Part shown: positions 1-7,908 of the stretch, one piece after another
How the letters are laid out: each line of letters starts with the position of its first letter
How positions within the stretch are numbered: the first letter of the stretch is position 1
Assembly: GCF_014647975.1 (NCBI RefSeq)
Contig: NZ_BMQF01000037.1
Span: 1 to 35,237, forward strand
DNA from: Streptomyces fumigatiscleroticus
GTDB lineage: Bacteria > Actinomycetota > Actinomycetes > Streptomycetales > Streptomycetaceae
Length of the DNA: 35,237 bases
Direction of reading: 5' to 3'
Notes under the pieces: model-generated
Told to the model about the DNA's origin: nothing
Database searches by the model: none
What the model saw: only the letters and a program-made list of their open reading frames with translations
Position numbers and translations under genes: made by a program

Positions 1-1
1 C

Positions 2-427
2 ACCATCCGCGTCTCCCTCTCGGCGCCGCCCGCCGAGGAGGTCAAGGTCGGCCTCCAGATCCTGGAGTCGCTGGGCCTGAAGGAGCGCGGCCTGGAGATC
101 GTCTCCTGCCCGTCCTGCGGCCGTGCCCAGGTCGACGTCTACAAGCTGGCCGAGGAGGTCACCGCCGGCCTGGAGGGCATGGAGGTCCCGCTGCGCGTCG
201 CGGTCATGGGCTGCGTGGTGAACGGCCCCGGCGAGGCCCGCGAGGCCGACCTCGGCGTGGCCTCCGGCAACGGCAAGGGCCAGATCTTCGTCAAGGGCGA
301 GGTCATCAAGACCGTACCCGAGTCGAAGATCGTCGAGACGCTGATCGACGAGGCCATGAAGCTCGCCGAGCAGATGGAGAAGGACGGCGTGGCCTCCGGC
401 GAACCCTCGGTCGCCGTCGCGGGCTGA
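2..427 (+). CDS. ispG: 4-hydroxy-3-methylbut-2-en-1-yl diphosphate synthase (flavodoxin), 3' part only
   Basis: This is the C-terminal part of IspG (GcpE), the [4Fe-4S] enzyme of the methylerythritol phosphate pathway. It converts methylerythritol cyclodiphosphate to hydroxymethylbutenyl diphosphate. The frame is open from the first bases of the window and ends at TGA 425-427; the start lies outside. Roughly 141 residues remain. They include the two cysteine segments that bind the cluster, CPSCGR near the start of the fragment and MGCVVNGPGEA about 35 residues later, both diagnostic of the family. The acidic C-terminal helix and Ala/Gly-rich tail are usual for actinobacterial IspG. The next gene begins about 200 bases downstream after a hairpin, so ispG probably ends a transcription unit that starts upstream. 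Confidence 0.95.
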   Translation, partial: TIRVSLSAPPAEEVKVGLQILESLGLKERGLEIVSCPSCGRAQVDVYKLAEEVTAGLEGMEVPLRVAVMGCVVNGPGEAREADLGVASGNGKGQIFVKGEVIKTVPESKIVETLIDEAMKLAEQMEKDGVASGEPSVAVAG

Positions 428-444
428 CCCCGCCCCGGCTTCCC

Positions 445-480
445 GGCGCCCCGCCGCACCCTCGCGTGCGACGGGGCGCC
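445..480 (+). terminator. Hairpin after ispG
   Basis: A 14-base arm at 445-458 pairs with 467-480 (one mismatch, 8-base loop), starting 18 bases after the ispG stop. There is no T-tract, as is common for Streptomyces terminators. The rest of the 428-632 gap holds short GC-rich inverted repeats and the presumed promoter of the next gene. Confidence 0.6.
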
Positions 481-632
481 GCCGCTTCCCCGGGACGGAG
501 CGGATACCCGCCGGTCACGGAAACCGGCAGGTCAAGACCACTGTCGCAGCGGACCCCCTGGGTCCTTGGGCGCCACACACAATCGGCAGGTACAGTGCGG
601 AGATCAGTGAATCTTAGGGTGAGGCCCCGCAC

Positions 633-1481
633 GTGTTGACCCAGACCACCTCCCGCGTGCTCGAACCGAGCGACCTGGACGCCGCGCTCGCCGTGCTCGA
701 CCGCGAGCCGGTCGCGAACGCCTTCGTGACGTCCCGCGTGCAGGTGGCGGGCCTCGACCCGTGGCGGCTCGGCGGCGAGATGTGGGGCTGGTACGAGGAC
801 GGCATGCTGACGTCCCTGTGCTACGCGGGCGCCAATCTCGTCCCCATCTGCGCCACGCCGCGGGCCGTGCGGGCCTTCGCCGACCGGGCCCGGCGGGTCG
901 GCCGCCGCTGCTCCTCCGTCGTCGGCCCCGCCGAACCCACCGCCCAGCTGTGGCGGCTGCTGGAACCGCACTGGGGCCCGGCCCGCGAGGTCCGCGCCCG
1001 CCAGCCCCTCATGGTCGCCGACCGGATGCCCGCCGACGTCGCCCCGGACCCCTACGTCCGCCGCGTCCGCAAGGACGAGATGGAGACGATCATGCCGGCC
1101 TGTGTGGCGATGTTCACCGAGGAGGTCGGCGTCTCCCCACTGGCCGGCGACGGCGGCCTGCTCTACCAGGCCCGGGTCGCCGAACTCGTCGGCTCCGGCC
1201 GCTCCTTCGCCCGGTTCGACGCCGACGGCAAGGTCGTCTTCAAGGCGGAGATCGGCGCCGCCACCGACCGGGCCTGCCAGATCCAGGGCGTGTGGGTGGC
1301 GCCCGAGCACCGGGGCAAGGGACTGGCCGCGCCCGGCATGGCGGCCGTACTGCGCCATGCGCTGGCCGATTTCGCCCCCGTGGTGAGCCTGTACGTGAAC
1401 GACTTCAACACCGCCGCGCGGCGCACCTACCGCAGGGTGGGCTTCCAGGAGGTCGGGGCATTCATGAGCGTGCTGTTCTGA
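633..1481 (+). CDS. DUF4081 / GNAT family N-acetyltransferase
   Basis: A 282-residue cytoplasmic protein with two parts. Residues ~1-135 resemble the DUF4081 region that precedes GNAT domains in actinobacteria. Residues ~140-282 form a GNAT acetyl-CoA-dependent acyltransferase. The acetyl-CoA pyrophosphate-binding loop is visible as QIQGVWVAPEHRGKGLAAP, a good match to the GNAT motif A pattern (V.P..RG.G.), followed by the VSLYVNDFNTAARRTYRRVGF segment typical of the family's C-terminal motif. The start is GTG at 633, with a GGGTGAGG ribosome-binding site about nine bases upstream. It lies directly downstream of ispG and upstream of a second GNAT gene. The substrate cannot be told from the sequence. 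Confidence 0.88.
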   Translation: MLTQTTSRVLEPSDLDAALAVLDREPVANAFVTSRVQVAGLDPWRLGGEMWGWYEDGMLTSLCYAGANLVPICATPRAVRAFADRARRVGRRCSSVVGPAEPTAQLWRLLEPHWGPAREVRARQPLMVADRMPADVAPDPYVRRVRKDEMETIMPACVAMFTEEVGVSPLAGDGGLLYQARVAELVGSGRSFARFDADGKVVFKAEIGAATDRACQIQGVWVAPEHRGKGLAAPGMAAVLRHALADFAPVVSLYVNDFNTAARRTYRRVGFQEVGAFMSVLF

Positions 1482-1522
1482 GCGTGGCCCCGGATGCCGT
1501 TCTGGCAGACGGGAACGCCCTG

Positions 1523-1528
1523 TAGTCT
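1523..1528 (+). promoter_or_regulatory. Probable -10 box (TAGTCT) of a leaderless GNAT gene
   Basis: TAGTCT ends seven bases before the ATG at 1536 and no Shine-Dalgarno sequence lies between them. That is the usual geometry of leaderless transcription in Streptomyces. No good -35 hexamer is visible 17-18 bases upstream. Confidence 0.45.
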
Positions 1529-1535
1529 CCCCGGC

Positions 1536-2105
1536 ATGCTGCGCTTTCCCGGTCACGGACATCCCCACCCCGACGACATCGTGATCGGCCCCCTCGACCT
1601 GCCGGCCCGGGTGGACGAGGCCCTCGCCGTCCAGGCCGTGGCCTTCGGGCTCGGCGCCGACGAGGTCGCCGTACGCCGCCAGATCGTGCTGCGGCACATG
1701 ACGTATCCGGGAGCCCGGGCGCTCGGCGCCACCACGCCCGACGGCCGGCTCGCCGGCTTCGTCTACGGCATGCCCAACGACCGCGCCCACTGGTGGTCCA
1801 CCGTCGTCGAGCCGTATCTGCGCGCCCAGGGACACGACGGCTGGCTCGACGACTCCTTCGTCATCACCGAGCTGCACGTCCACCCGCACCACCAGAACCG
1901 CGGCATCGGCCGGACGCTGATCACCACCATCACCGACGGCGCCGCCGAGCCCCGCTCGATCCTGTCCGCGATCGACACCGACAGCCCCGCCCGCGGCCTC
2001 TACCACTCCCTGGGCTACCAGGACCTGGCCCGGCAGGTCCTCTTCCCCAGCGCCCCCAAGCCGTACGCCGTGATGGGCGCCCCGTTGCCGCTGCGCCGCC
2101 GTTAA
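1536..2105 (+). CDS. GNAT family N-acetyltransferase
   Basis: A 189-residue single-domain acetyltransferase. The acetyl-CoA-binding signature is ITELHVHPHHQNRGIGRTL (V.P..Q.RGIGR.L), followed by the C-terminal SPARGLYHSLGYQDL segment typical of GNAT enzymes. I chose ATG 1536 because a TAGTCT -10 box ends seven bases upstream and nothing resembling a ribosome-binding site is present, which suggests a leaderless mRNA. A GTG 14 codons upstream would also keep the frame but would place the -10 box inside the gene. Thirteen bases separate the previous GNAT stop from that upstream frame, so read-through from the neighbour is possible. The stop TAA is at 2103-2105. Substrate unknown. Confidence 0.85.
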   Translation: MLRFPGHGHPHPDDIVIGPLDLPARVDEALAVQAVAFGLGADEVAVRRQIVLRHMTYPGARALGATTPDGRLAGFVYGMPNDRAHWWSTVVEPYLRAQGHDGWLDDSFVITELHVHPHHQNRGIGRTLITTITDGAAEPRSILSAIDTDSPARGLYHSLGYQDLARQVLFPSAPKPYAVMGAPLPLRRR

Positions 2106-2182
2106 CCGATTTCCGCCGTCCCGTCCCGCCCGGCTAACCTCCTAGACATCACCCTTACGCCGCAGCAGGAGATACGAGAGTC

Positions 2183-3883
2183 ATGGCGAACGCACCGGTC
2201 CAGCGCATGTCCCAGTTGATGGCGAAGACGCTGCGCGACGACCCGGCGGACGCCGAGGTCCTCAGTCACAAGCTGCTGGTCCGCGCCGGCTATGTCCGCC
2301 GCACCGCCGCCGGCATCTGGACCTGGCTGCCGCTGGGCAAGAAGGTGCTGGCCAACGTGGAGCGCATCGTCCGCGAGGAGATGGACGCCATCGGCGCCCA
2401 GGAGGTGCTGCTGCCCGCCCTGCTGCCGCGCGAGCCCTACGAGGCCACCGGCCGCTGGGACGAGTACGGCGCCGAGCTGTTCCGCCTCAAGGACCGCAAG
2501 GGCGGCGACTACCTGCTCGGCCCCACCCACGAGGAGATCTTCACCCTGCTGGTGAAGGACCAGGCGTCCTCGTACAAGGACCTGCCGGTCATCCTCTACC
2601 AGATCCAGACCAAGTTCCGGGACGAGGCGCGGCCCCGGGCCGGCATCCTGCGCGGCCGCGAGTTCCTGATGAAGGACTCCTACTCCTTCGACACCGAGGA
2701 CGAGGGCCTGGCCCACTCCTACGCCCTGCACCGCCAGGCCTACCAGCGCGTCTTCGAGCGCCTCGGCCTGGACTACCGGATCTGCGCGGCGACCGCCGGC
2801 GCGATGGGCGGCTCCAAGTCCGAGGAGTTCCTCGCCCCGGCCGAGGCCGGCGAGGACACCTTCGCCGACTGCCCGAACTGCGACTTCGCCGCCAACACCG
2901 AGGCGATCACCTACGAGCTGAAGCCGGTGGACGCCTCCGGCGTGCCCGCGGCCGAGGAGATCCCGACCCCCGACACCCCCACCATCGAGACCCTGGCCGC
3001 CTCCCTCGGCGTCCCGGCCTCCGCGACCCTGAAGAACCTCCTGGTCAAGGTGGACGGCGAGATCGTCGCCGTGGGCGTGCCCGGCGACCGCGAGGTCGAC
3101 CTGGACAAGGTCGAGGCGCACTTCGCCCCGGCCGCCGTCGAACTGGTCACCGCCGAGGACTTCACGGGCCGCCCCGACCTGGTCCGCGGCTATGTCGGCC
3201 CGCAGGGCCTGGACAAGGTCACGTACATCGCCGACCCGCGCGTGGCGCCGGGCACGGCCTGGATCACCGGCGCCAACAAGGAGCACACGCACGCCAAGAA
3301 CGTGGTCGCGGGCCGTGACTTCGAGGTCGACGCGTACGTGGACGTCGTGGTCGTCCAGGAGGGCGACCCCTGCCCCAAGTGCGGCACCGGCCTCAAGCTC
3401 GACCGCGCCATCGAGATCGGTCACATCTTCCAGCTGGGCCGCAAGTACACCGACGCCCTCAAGCTCGACGTCCTCGGCCAGAACGGCAAGCCGGTCCGCG
3501 TGACCATGGGCTCCTACGGCATCGGCGTCTCCCGCGCGGTGGCCGCCCTGGCCGAGCAGACCGCCGACGACAAGGGCCTGGTCTGGCCCGCGGAGGTCGC
3601 CCCGGCCGACGTCCACGTGGTCGCCGCGGGCAAGGCCCTCCAGACCGAGCTGGCCCTCGACGTCTCCGGCAGGCTGGCCGAGGCCGGCGTCCGCGTCCTG
3701 GTGGACGACCGGGCCGGTGTCTCCCCGGGGGTGAAGTTCACCGACTCCGAGCTGATCGGCGTACCGAAGATCCTGGTGGCCGGGCGGCGCGCCGCCGAGG
3801 GCGTGGTCGAGCTCAAGGACCGCCGTACCGGCGAGCGCGAGGAACTGACGGTCGACGAGGCGATCGCCCGCCTGACCGCCTGA
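2183..3883 (+). CDS. proS: Prolyl-tRNA synthetase (bacterial type, with editing insertion)
   Basis: Charges tRNA-Pro with proline in the cytoplasm. At 566 residues it has the length of the bacterial-type enzyme, which carries an INS/YbaK-like editing domain between class II motifs 2 and 3. Visible landmarks are the N-terminal AVLSHKLLVRAGYVRRTAAG-like region, motif 2 around RDEARPRAGILRGREFLMKD, the editing insertion at about residues 230-390, motif 3 as MGSYGIGVSRAVAALAEQ, and a C-terminal anticodon-binding domain from about residue 470. The start is ATG 2183, preceded by AGGAGA at 2167-2172. No T-box leader is seen in the 77-base gap upstream. The stop is immediately followed by a tandem repeat array, and the next gene is convergent. 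Confidence 0.97.
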   Translation: MANAPVQRMSQLMAKTLRDDPADAEVLSHKLLVRAGYVRRTAAGIWTWLPLGKKVLANVERIVREEMDAIGAQEVLLPALLPREPYEATGRWDEYGAELFRLKDRKGGDYLLGPTHEEIFTLLVKDQASSYKDLPVILYQIQTKFRDEARPRAGILRGREFLMKDSYSFDTEDEGLAHSYALHRQAYQRVFERLGLDYRICAATAGAMGGSKSEEFLAPAEAGEDTFADCPNCDFAANTEAITYELKPVDASGVPAAEEIPTPDTPTIETLAASLGVPASATLKNLLVKVDGEIVAVGVPGDREVDLDKVEAHFAPAAVELVTAEDFTGRPDLVRGYVGPQGLDKVTYIADPRVAPGTAWITGANKEHTHAKNVVAGRDFEVDAYVDVVVVQEGDPCPKCGTGLKLDRAIEIGHIFQLGRKYTDALKLDVLGQNGKPVRVTMGSYGIGVSRAVAALAEQTADDKGLVWPAEVAPADVHVVAAGKALQTELALDVSGRLAEAGVRVLVDDRAGVSPGVKFTDSELIGVPKILVAGRRAAEGVVELKDRRTGEREELTVDEAIARLTA

Positions 3884-4161
3884 GCGGGGAACTGCGCGAC
3901 GGGCCGCGGCGGGCCCGCGGATGGCGTACCGGCCGTCCGCGGTGCGGTCGGTGCCGGCGCGTGTGTGTGTCGGCAGCAGCGCCGTTAGGGGCGCGGGGAA
4001 CTGCGCGACGGGCCGCGGCGGGCCCGCGGATGGCGTATCGGCCGTCCGCGAGTGCGGTCGGTGCCGGCGCGTGTGTGTGTCGGCAGCAGCGCCGTTAGGG
4101 GCGCGGGGAACTGCGCGACGGGCCGCGGCGGGCCCGCGGATGGCGTACCGGCCGTCCGCGG
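3884..4161. repeat. Tandem repeat, ~2.5 copies of a 109/110-bp unit between convergent genes
   Basis: Copy 1 covers 3884-3992 (109 bp), copy 2 3993-4102 (110 bp) and partial copy 3 4103-4161 (59 bp). The copies differ by one C/T change and one inserted base. Each contains GCGGGGAACTGCGCGAC, a core I recognise as a common Streptomyces extragenic repeat, then a palindromic CCGCGG-spacer-CCGCGG, and full copies hold a (GT)5 run. The array starts on the base after the proS TGA and stops five bases before the complementary stop codon of the convergent gene, so it fills the gap completely. The inverted repeats may serve as a two-way terminator (inference). Confidence 0.9.
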
Positions 4162-4166
4162 AGCGT

Positions 4167-5069
4167 TCAGAGCCAGCCCGCGAACTCCAGCAGCAGTTCC
4201 GCGTCCCGGGTCCGCCCGACCCGGGACGCCCGCACGCCCGACTCCACCGCCCGGAACAGGGTCCAGCCGCGCAGCCGGTCCTGGTCCACCTCCAGGGACT
4301 CCGCGAGCCGCTTCACCCGCCGTCGGGTCGTCGAGGCGCCCGAGGGCTGGGCGATCAGATCCTCCACGCGGTCGCGGACCAGCCGCGCCAGATCGAAGGC
4401 GCCCTCGCCCACCACCGGGTCGGGGCCCACGGCCAGCCACGGCATCCGCTCCCCGGCGAGCACCTTGCTCTGCCGGAACGTGCCGTGCAGCAGCAGGTCC
4501 CCGGGCGGCGCGGCCAGCAGGTCCTCGCGGGCCGCGAGCGCGGCGTCGACCAGCGGCGCCACCTCGGGGTCGGCCGCGGCGCCGGCCCGCATGGCCTCGG
4601 CCTGCCGCCCGGTCCGCCCGGCCACGGTCTCGAAGGGATGGCCCGCGGGCGGCTCGGTCCACAGCCGCCGCAGCACGCCCGCCGCCTCCAGCAGGGCTCT
4701 GGCCTCCGGCAGCGACCGTACCGACACGTCCGGGTGCAGCCGTTCCAGCAGCAGCGACCCCTCGGCCGGTTCGCCCTGCTCCAGCAGGCGCACGGCGCCC
4801 CGCCCGCCCCAGTGGGCCAGCGCGGCACGCTCGCTCCCGGGGCGTGCCCGGCGCGGGGCCAGCTTCAGCACCGCGGGCGTCCCGTCGGCCGTCCGCACCA
4901 GCACGACCAGGCTGCTGCGCCCGCCGGGCACCTGCACCCGCTCGACGGTCAACTCACGCGCGGCCACGGCCTGCCGCGCCGTCGCGGGCAGCTTCTCCAG
5001 CCAGTCGTCACCGTCCGGTGCCGTCTCACCGAGCGCCCTGACCAGACGCTGCGGCGGTTCGAAAGCCAT
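4167..5069 (-). CDS. APH-fold phosphotransferase-like protein lacking catalytic residues (probable pseudokinase)
   Basis: A 300-residue protein of the aminoglycoside/hydroxyurea phosphotransferase fold. The N-lobe keeps the strand with the nucleotide-contacting lysine (AVLKL, K69). The C-lobe keeps the framework LLLHGT...WLAVGPDPVVGEGAFDLARL, which aligns with the family pattern HGDLHxxN...IDPKPVVGEPAYDLA. The catalytic Asp of HGD is Thr197, the metal-binding Asn is Lys202 and the second metal-binding Asp is Gly215. I read these codons directly from the minus strand. Kinase activity is therefore doubtful and binding or regulation more likely (inference). The start is ATG at 5069, 38 bases after the ferritin-like gene, so it is probably third in that operon. 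Calling it a drug-resistance enzyme would be unsafe. Confidence 0.85.
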   Translation of the reverse strand: MAFEPPQRLVRALGETAPDGDDWLEKLPATARQAVAARELTVERVQVPGGRSSLVVLVRTADGTPAVLKLAPRRARPGSERAALAHWGGRGAVRLLEQGEPAEGSLLLERLHPDVSVRSLPEARALLEAAGVLRRLWTEPPAGHPFETVAGRTGRQAEAMRAGAAADPEVAPLVDAALAAREDLLAAPPGDLLLHGTFRQSKVLAGERMPWLAVGPDPVVGEGAFDLARLVRDRVEDLIAQPSGASTTRRRVKRLAESLEVDQDRLRGWTLFRAVESGVRASRVGRTRDAELLLEFAGWL

Positions 5070-5107
5070 GCGCGAGTCCGTTCCCTTCCAGTCCGCGTGA
5101 CGCCGTG

Positions 5108-5572
5108 CTACGCCGTCGGCGTCGCCGAGGCCGAGGCGGTGCCGGCCCGCTCGGCGAGACCAGGGAAGGCTACGCTCCCGCCGCGCCAGCGCACCGCCCG
5201 CACCGCGGCCTCGCGCAGGGCCGCCGCGGCCGTGGCCCGCCGCTTGCCGCCGGCCGCCCGCACCAGGTCGGAGTAGACCCCGGCCACCCGGTCCTCCAGC
5301 TCGGCGGCCAGCCGCACGGCCGCGGCCGCATCCGGCACCGGGAAGGGCAGCGCGTACCCGGCGGCGGCGGCGACCGGAGTGCCGCCCGAGTCCTTCACCT
5401 CCCGCACCAGGGAATCGCGGCGGGCGCGGTGCGCGTCGTACGCCTCCTGCGCCTCGGTGCGCCGCTCGGCGCCGATGCGTCCGCCGACGACCCCGTAGCC
5501 GTACACGGCCGCGTGCTCGGCCGCCAGCGCGGCCTGGAGGGCGTCCAGTTCCCGCTTCTCCGCCTCGCTCAC
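5108..5572 (-). CDS. DUF4439 ferritin-like domain protein
   Basis: A 154-residue, Ala-rich, all-helical protein that I assign to the DUF4439 ferritin-like family of actinobacteria. The opening helix LQAALAAEHAAVYGYGVVGG, with its Glu-His pair, is the family hallmark. A second acidic helix pair follows around LAAELEDRVAGVYSDLVRA. The family is built as a four-helix bundle; metal binding here is not shown by the sequence. There is no signal peptide, so it should be cytoplasmic. The GTG start at 5572 overlaps the stop of the preceding lipoprotein gene by four bases (GTGA), which points to coupled translation. The APH-like gene follows 38 bases downstream. Confidence 0.82.
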   Translation of the reverse strand: MSEAEKRELDALQAALAAEHAAVYGYGVVGGRIGAERRTEAQEAYDAHRARRDSLVREVKDSGGTPVAAAAGYALPFPVPDAAAAVRLAAELEDRVAGVYSDLVRAAGGKRRATAAAALREAAVRAVRWRGGSVAFPGLAERAGTASASATPTA

Positions 5573-6072
5573 CCGTCACCCTCCGTCAGCAGATAGACAT
5601 GCGCCGCCCCGGCCGCCGCCACGGAGGCCAGCAGCCGCGCCAGCTCGCCCGGCACGTCGAGCAGCGTCTCGGCCCGCCGGTCGGCCAGGCTCCGCTCGGC
5701 GGCGGCCAGCCCGGCCAGGGCCTCCTTCTCGTCCCCCGGTACGGCGGCCGAGGGGGAGGCGGACGGCGGCACGGCGGTGGACCCGGTGCCCCCGCCGAAG
5801 GCCTTCACATGCCGGACGACCTCCTGCCGCAACGGCCGCAGCCGCTCCGCCAGCCCCGGGTGCGCGGCGACGACCGCGTCGTACCGCCGGGCCAGCGCCT
5901 CGCTGTCCCGTGCCGCACGCGCGCGTGCCCGGTCGGCGGCCGAGGGGCCGCCCGTGCCGTCCGGGCCGGACCCGTCGGAGCAGCCCACGAGAAGGGCGGC
6001 TCCGGCGGCCGAGGCGAGCAGGCTCCTTCGGCGCGGCCCCGGGGGATTGCGCGGCGACGGGGGAAACGGCAC
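5569..6072 (-). CDS. Predicted Tat-type lipoprotein with helical domain
   Basis: A 167-residue protein of unknown function and first gene of the minus-strand operon. The N-terminus has a twin-arginine stretch (PRRRSLLASAAGAALLVGC) ending in a lipobox, LVGC, with the lipidated cysteine near residue 31. It should therefore be exported and anchored to the outer face of the membrane. A Ser/Gly/Asp-rich linker follows, then about 120 residues of Ala/Leu/Arg/Glu-rich helices with scattered histidines, plausibly a helical bundle like its ferritin-like neighbour (inference). I chose GTG 6072 because GAGGA lies eight bases upstream on the coding strand; longer frames would put charged sequence before the signal. 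It overlaps the next gene by four bases and is divergent from rimP. Confidence 0.8.
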   Translation of the reverse strand: MPFPPSPRNPPGPRRRSLLASAAGAALLVGCSDGSGPDGTGGPSAADRARARAARDSEALARRYDAVVAAHPGLAERLRPLRQEVVRHVKAFGGGTGSTAVPPSASPSAAVPGDEKEALAGLAAAERSLADRRAETLLDVPGELARLLASVAAAGAAHVYLLTEGDG

Positions 6073-6272
6073 GGCAGACGTCCTCGGCAGGCTCGTACGG
6101 AAGGAGGCGCACAGGGCGGCGCGCCCGTGATCACGGTACCCGGGCCCGGGCCGGGCGCCGGTCACCGGCGCCGCGGTGCCCAGGTGGACGGCAACACCCC
6201 CCGGGACCGGATACCCTTTGACCAGACACGCGACCTTCCCACAACAGCACACGCGGCCGAGGAGTCACCCGG

Positions 6273-6782
6273 ATGAGCACCACCCAGAGCGAGAGGCTGC
6301 GAGAACTGCTGGAACCGCTCGTGAGCTCCCAGGGCCTGGATCTCGAAGAGATCGCAGTGGACTCCGTCGGACGCAAGCGTGTGCTCCGTGTCGTCGTCGA
6401 CTCCGACACCGGTGCGGACCTGGACCGCATCGCCGAGGTGAGCCGCGCGCTCTCCGCGAAGCTCGACGAGACGGACGCGATGGGCGAGGGCGAGTACACC
6501 CTCGAGGTCGGTACCCCGGGCGCGGAACGCCTTCTGACGGAACCGAGGCACTACGTGCGCGCCACGGGGCGGCTGGTGAGGTTCCAGCTGACCGACGGCG
6601 GCGAGCTTCTCGCCCGGATCCTCGAGGCCGGCGACGACGGACTCGACGTCGAGGTGCCCGGGGTCAAGGGCCGCAAGGCCACCGCGCGCAGACTCGCCTA
6701 CGCCGACGTCTCCAGGGCGCGCGTCCAGGTCGAGTTCAACCGCAAGGACAAGAAGGACATCCAGGAAGAGGAGGAGGCGTAG
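6273..6782 (+). CDS. rimP: Ribosome maturation factor RimP
   Basis: A 169-residue cytoplasmic factor needed for maturation of the 30S subunit. It has the expected two domains: an N-terminal alpha/beta domain (LRELLEPLVSSQGLDLEEI, then RVLRVVVDSDTGADLDRIAE) and a C-terminal small-barrel domain after the conserved YTLEVGTPGAERLLTEPRHY segment. The tail is acidic (DIQEEEEA). The start is ATG 6273, preceded by GAGGAG at 6258-6263. The stop lies two bases before the nusA start. This is the first gene of the rimP-nusA-ylxR-infB operon found in most bacteria, and its promoter must lie in the 200-base gap shared with the divergent lipoprotein gene; TACCCT at 6212-6217 is a possible -10. Confidence 0.95.
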   Translation: MSTTQSERLRELLEPLVSSQGLDLEEIAVDSVGRKRVLRVVVDSDTGADLDRIAEVSRALSAKLDETDAMGEGEYTLEVGTPGAERLLTEPRHYVRATGRLVRFQLTDGGELLARILEAGDDGLDVEVPGVKGRKATARRLAYADVSRARVQVEFNRKDKKDIQEEEEA

Positions 6783-6784
6783 CC

Positions 6785-7771
6785 GTGGACATCGACATGA
6801 GTGCCCTGCGGGGCTTGGTACGGGAGAAGGAGATCTCCTTCGACCTGCTGGTCGAGGCGATCGAGTCGGCCCTCCTCATCGCCTACCACCGCACCGAGGG
6901 AAGCCGCCGGCACGCGCGCGTGGAGCTCAACCGGGAGACCGGGCATGTGACCGTGTGGGCGAAGGAGGACCCGGAGGACCTCGACGAGGGCCAGGAGCCC
7001 CGCGAGTTCGACGACACCCCGTCCGGTTTCGGCCGGATCGCCGCCACCACCGCCAAGCAGGTCATCCTGCAACGGCTGCGGGACGCCGAGGACGACGCCA
7101 CGCTCGGCGAGTACGCCGGCCGCGAGGGCGACATCGTCACCGGCGTGGTCCAGCAGGGCCGCGACCCGAAGAACGTGCTGGTCGACATCGGCAAGCTGGA
7201 GGCCATCCTGCCGGTGCAGGAGCAGGTCCCGGGCGAGCGGTACACGCACGGCATGCGGCTGCGGTCGTATGTCGTCCGGGTGGCCAAGGGCGTCCGCGGC
7301 CCGTCCGTGACGCTCTCCCGCACGCACCCCAATCTGGTGAAGAAGCTCTTCGCCCTGGAGGTGCCGGAGATCGCCGACGGCTCGGTGGAGATCGCCGCGA
7401 TCGCCCGCGAGGCCGGCCACCGCACCAAGATCGCCGTACGGTCCACCCGGTCCGGTCTGAACGCCAAGGGCGCCTGCATCGGCCCCATGGGCGGCCGGGT
7501 GCGCAACGTGATGGGCGAGCTGAACGGCGAGAAGATCGACATCGTCGACTGGTCGGACGACCCGGCCGAGATGGTGGCGAACGCGCTGTCGCCGGCCCGT
7601 GTCTCCAAGGTGGAGGTCGTGGACCTGGCCGCTCGCTCCGCGCGCGTGACGGTGCCCGACTACCAGCTGTCGCTGGCGATCGGCAAGGAAGGGCAGAACG
7701 CCCGGCTCGCGGCGCGGCTCACCGGCTGGCGGATCGACATCCGCCCGGACACGGAGCAGTCGCCCGCCTAG
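6785..7771 (+). CDS. nusA: Transcription termination/antitermination factor NusA
   Basis: Binds RNA polymerase and nascent RNA and controls pausing, termination and rRNA antitermination. The protein has 328 residues: an N-terminal RNAP-binding domain (MSALRGLVREKEISFDLLVEAIE), an S1 domain from about residue 115 (GDIVTGVVQQGRDPKNVLVD), then two KH domains with GPMGGRVRNVMGELNGEKID and LAIGKEGQNARLAARLTG. It ends right after the second KH domain and has no acidic repeats of the proteobacterial kind, as usual in actinobacteria. The GTG start at 6785 has GGAGG eight bases upstream; an ATG four codons further in (6797) is an alternative. It is cotranscribed with rimP. Confidence 0.96.
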   Translation: MDIDMSALRGLVREKEISFDLLVEAIESALLIAYHRTEGSRRHARVELNRETGHVTVWAKEDPEDLDEGQEPREFDDTPSGFGRIAATTAKQVILQRLRDAEDDATLGEYAGREGDIVTGVVQQGRDPKNVLVDIGKLEAILPVQEQVPGERYTHGMRLRSYVVRVAKGVRGPSVTLSRTHPNLVKKLFALEVPEIADGSVEIAAIAREAGHRTKIAVRSTRSGLNAKGACIGPMGGRVRNVMGELNGEKIDIVDWSDDPAEMVANALSPARVSKVEVVDLAARSARVTVPDYQLSLAIGKEGQNARLAARLTGWRIDIRPDTEQSPA

Positions 7772-7908
7772 CCGTCCGGCTGGTCGGGAAGATGTCCGGG
7801 AAGTGACCGGGGAATAGATCTGAGCCGCAGGTCGCTTAGATCACGACAGCTTTGTGCGCGGAAACTGTTCGATTCTTGCCCCAAAGGGGTGAGGTCGGCG
7901 CGGGGAGG

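Noticed and set aside
306..2006. A 566-codon open frame on the minus strand across ispG end and both GNAT genes
   Set aside because: It has no domain or motif, is rich in Gly/Val/Asp/Arg as expected for antisense of GC-rich coding DNA, and overlaps three recognisable genes.
4167..5069. Antibiotic-resistance gene call for the APH-like protein
   Set aside because: Key catalytic residues are missing and the gene sits in a chromosomal housekeeping context, so resistance is not supported.
3921..5276. A 451-codon plus-strand open frame beginning in the tandem repeat
   Set aside because: It reads through the repeats and antisense to the APH-like gene, and has no recognisable content.
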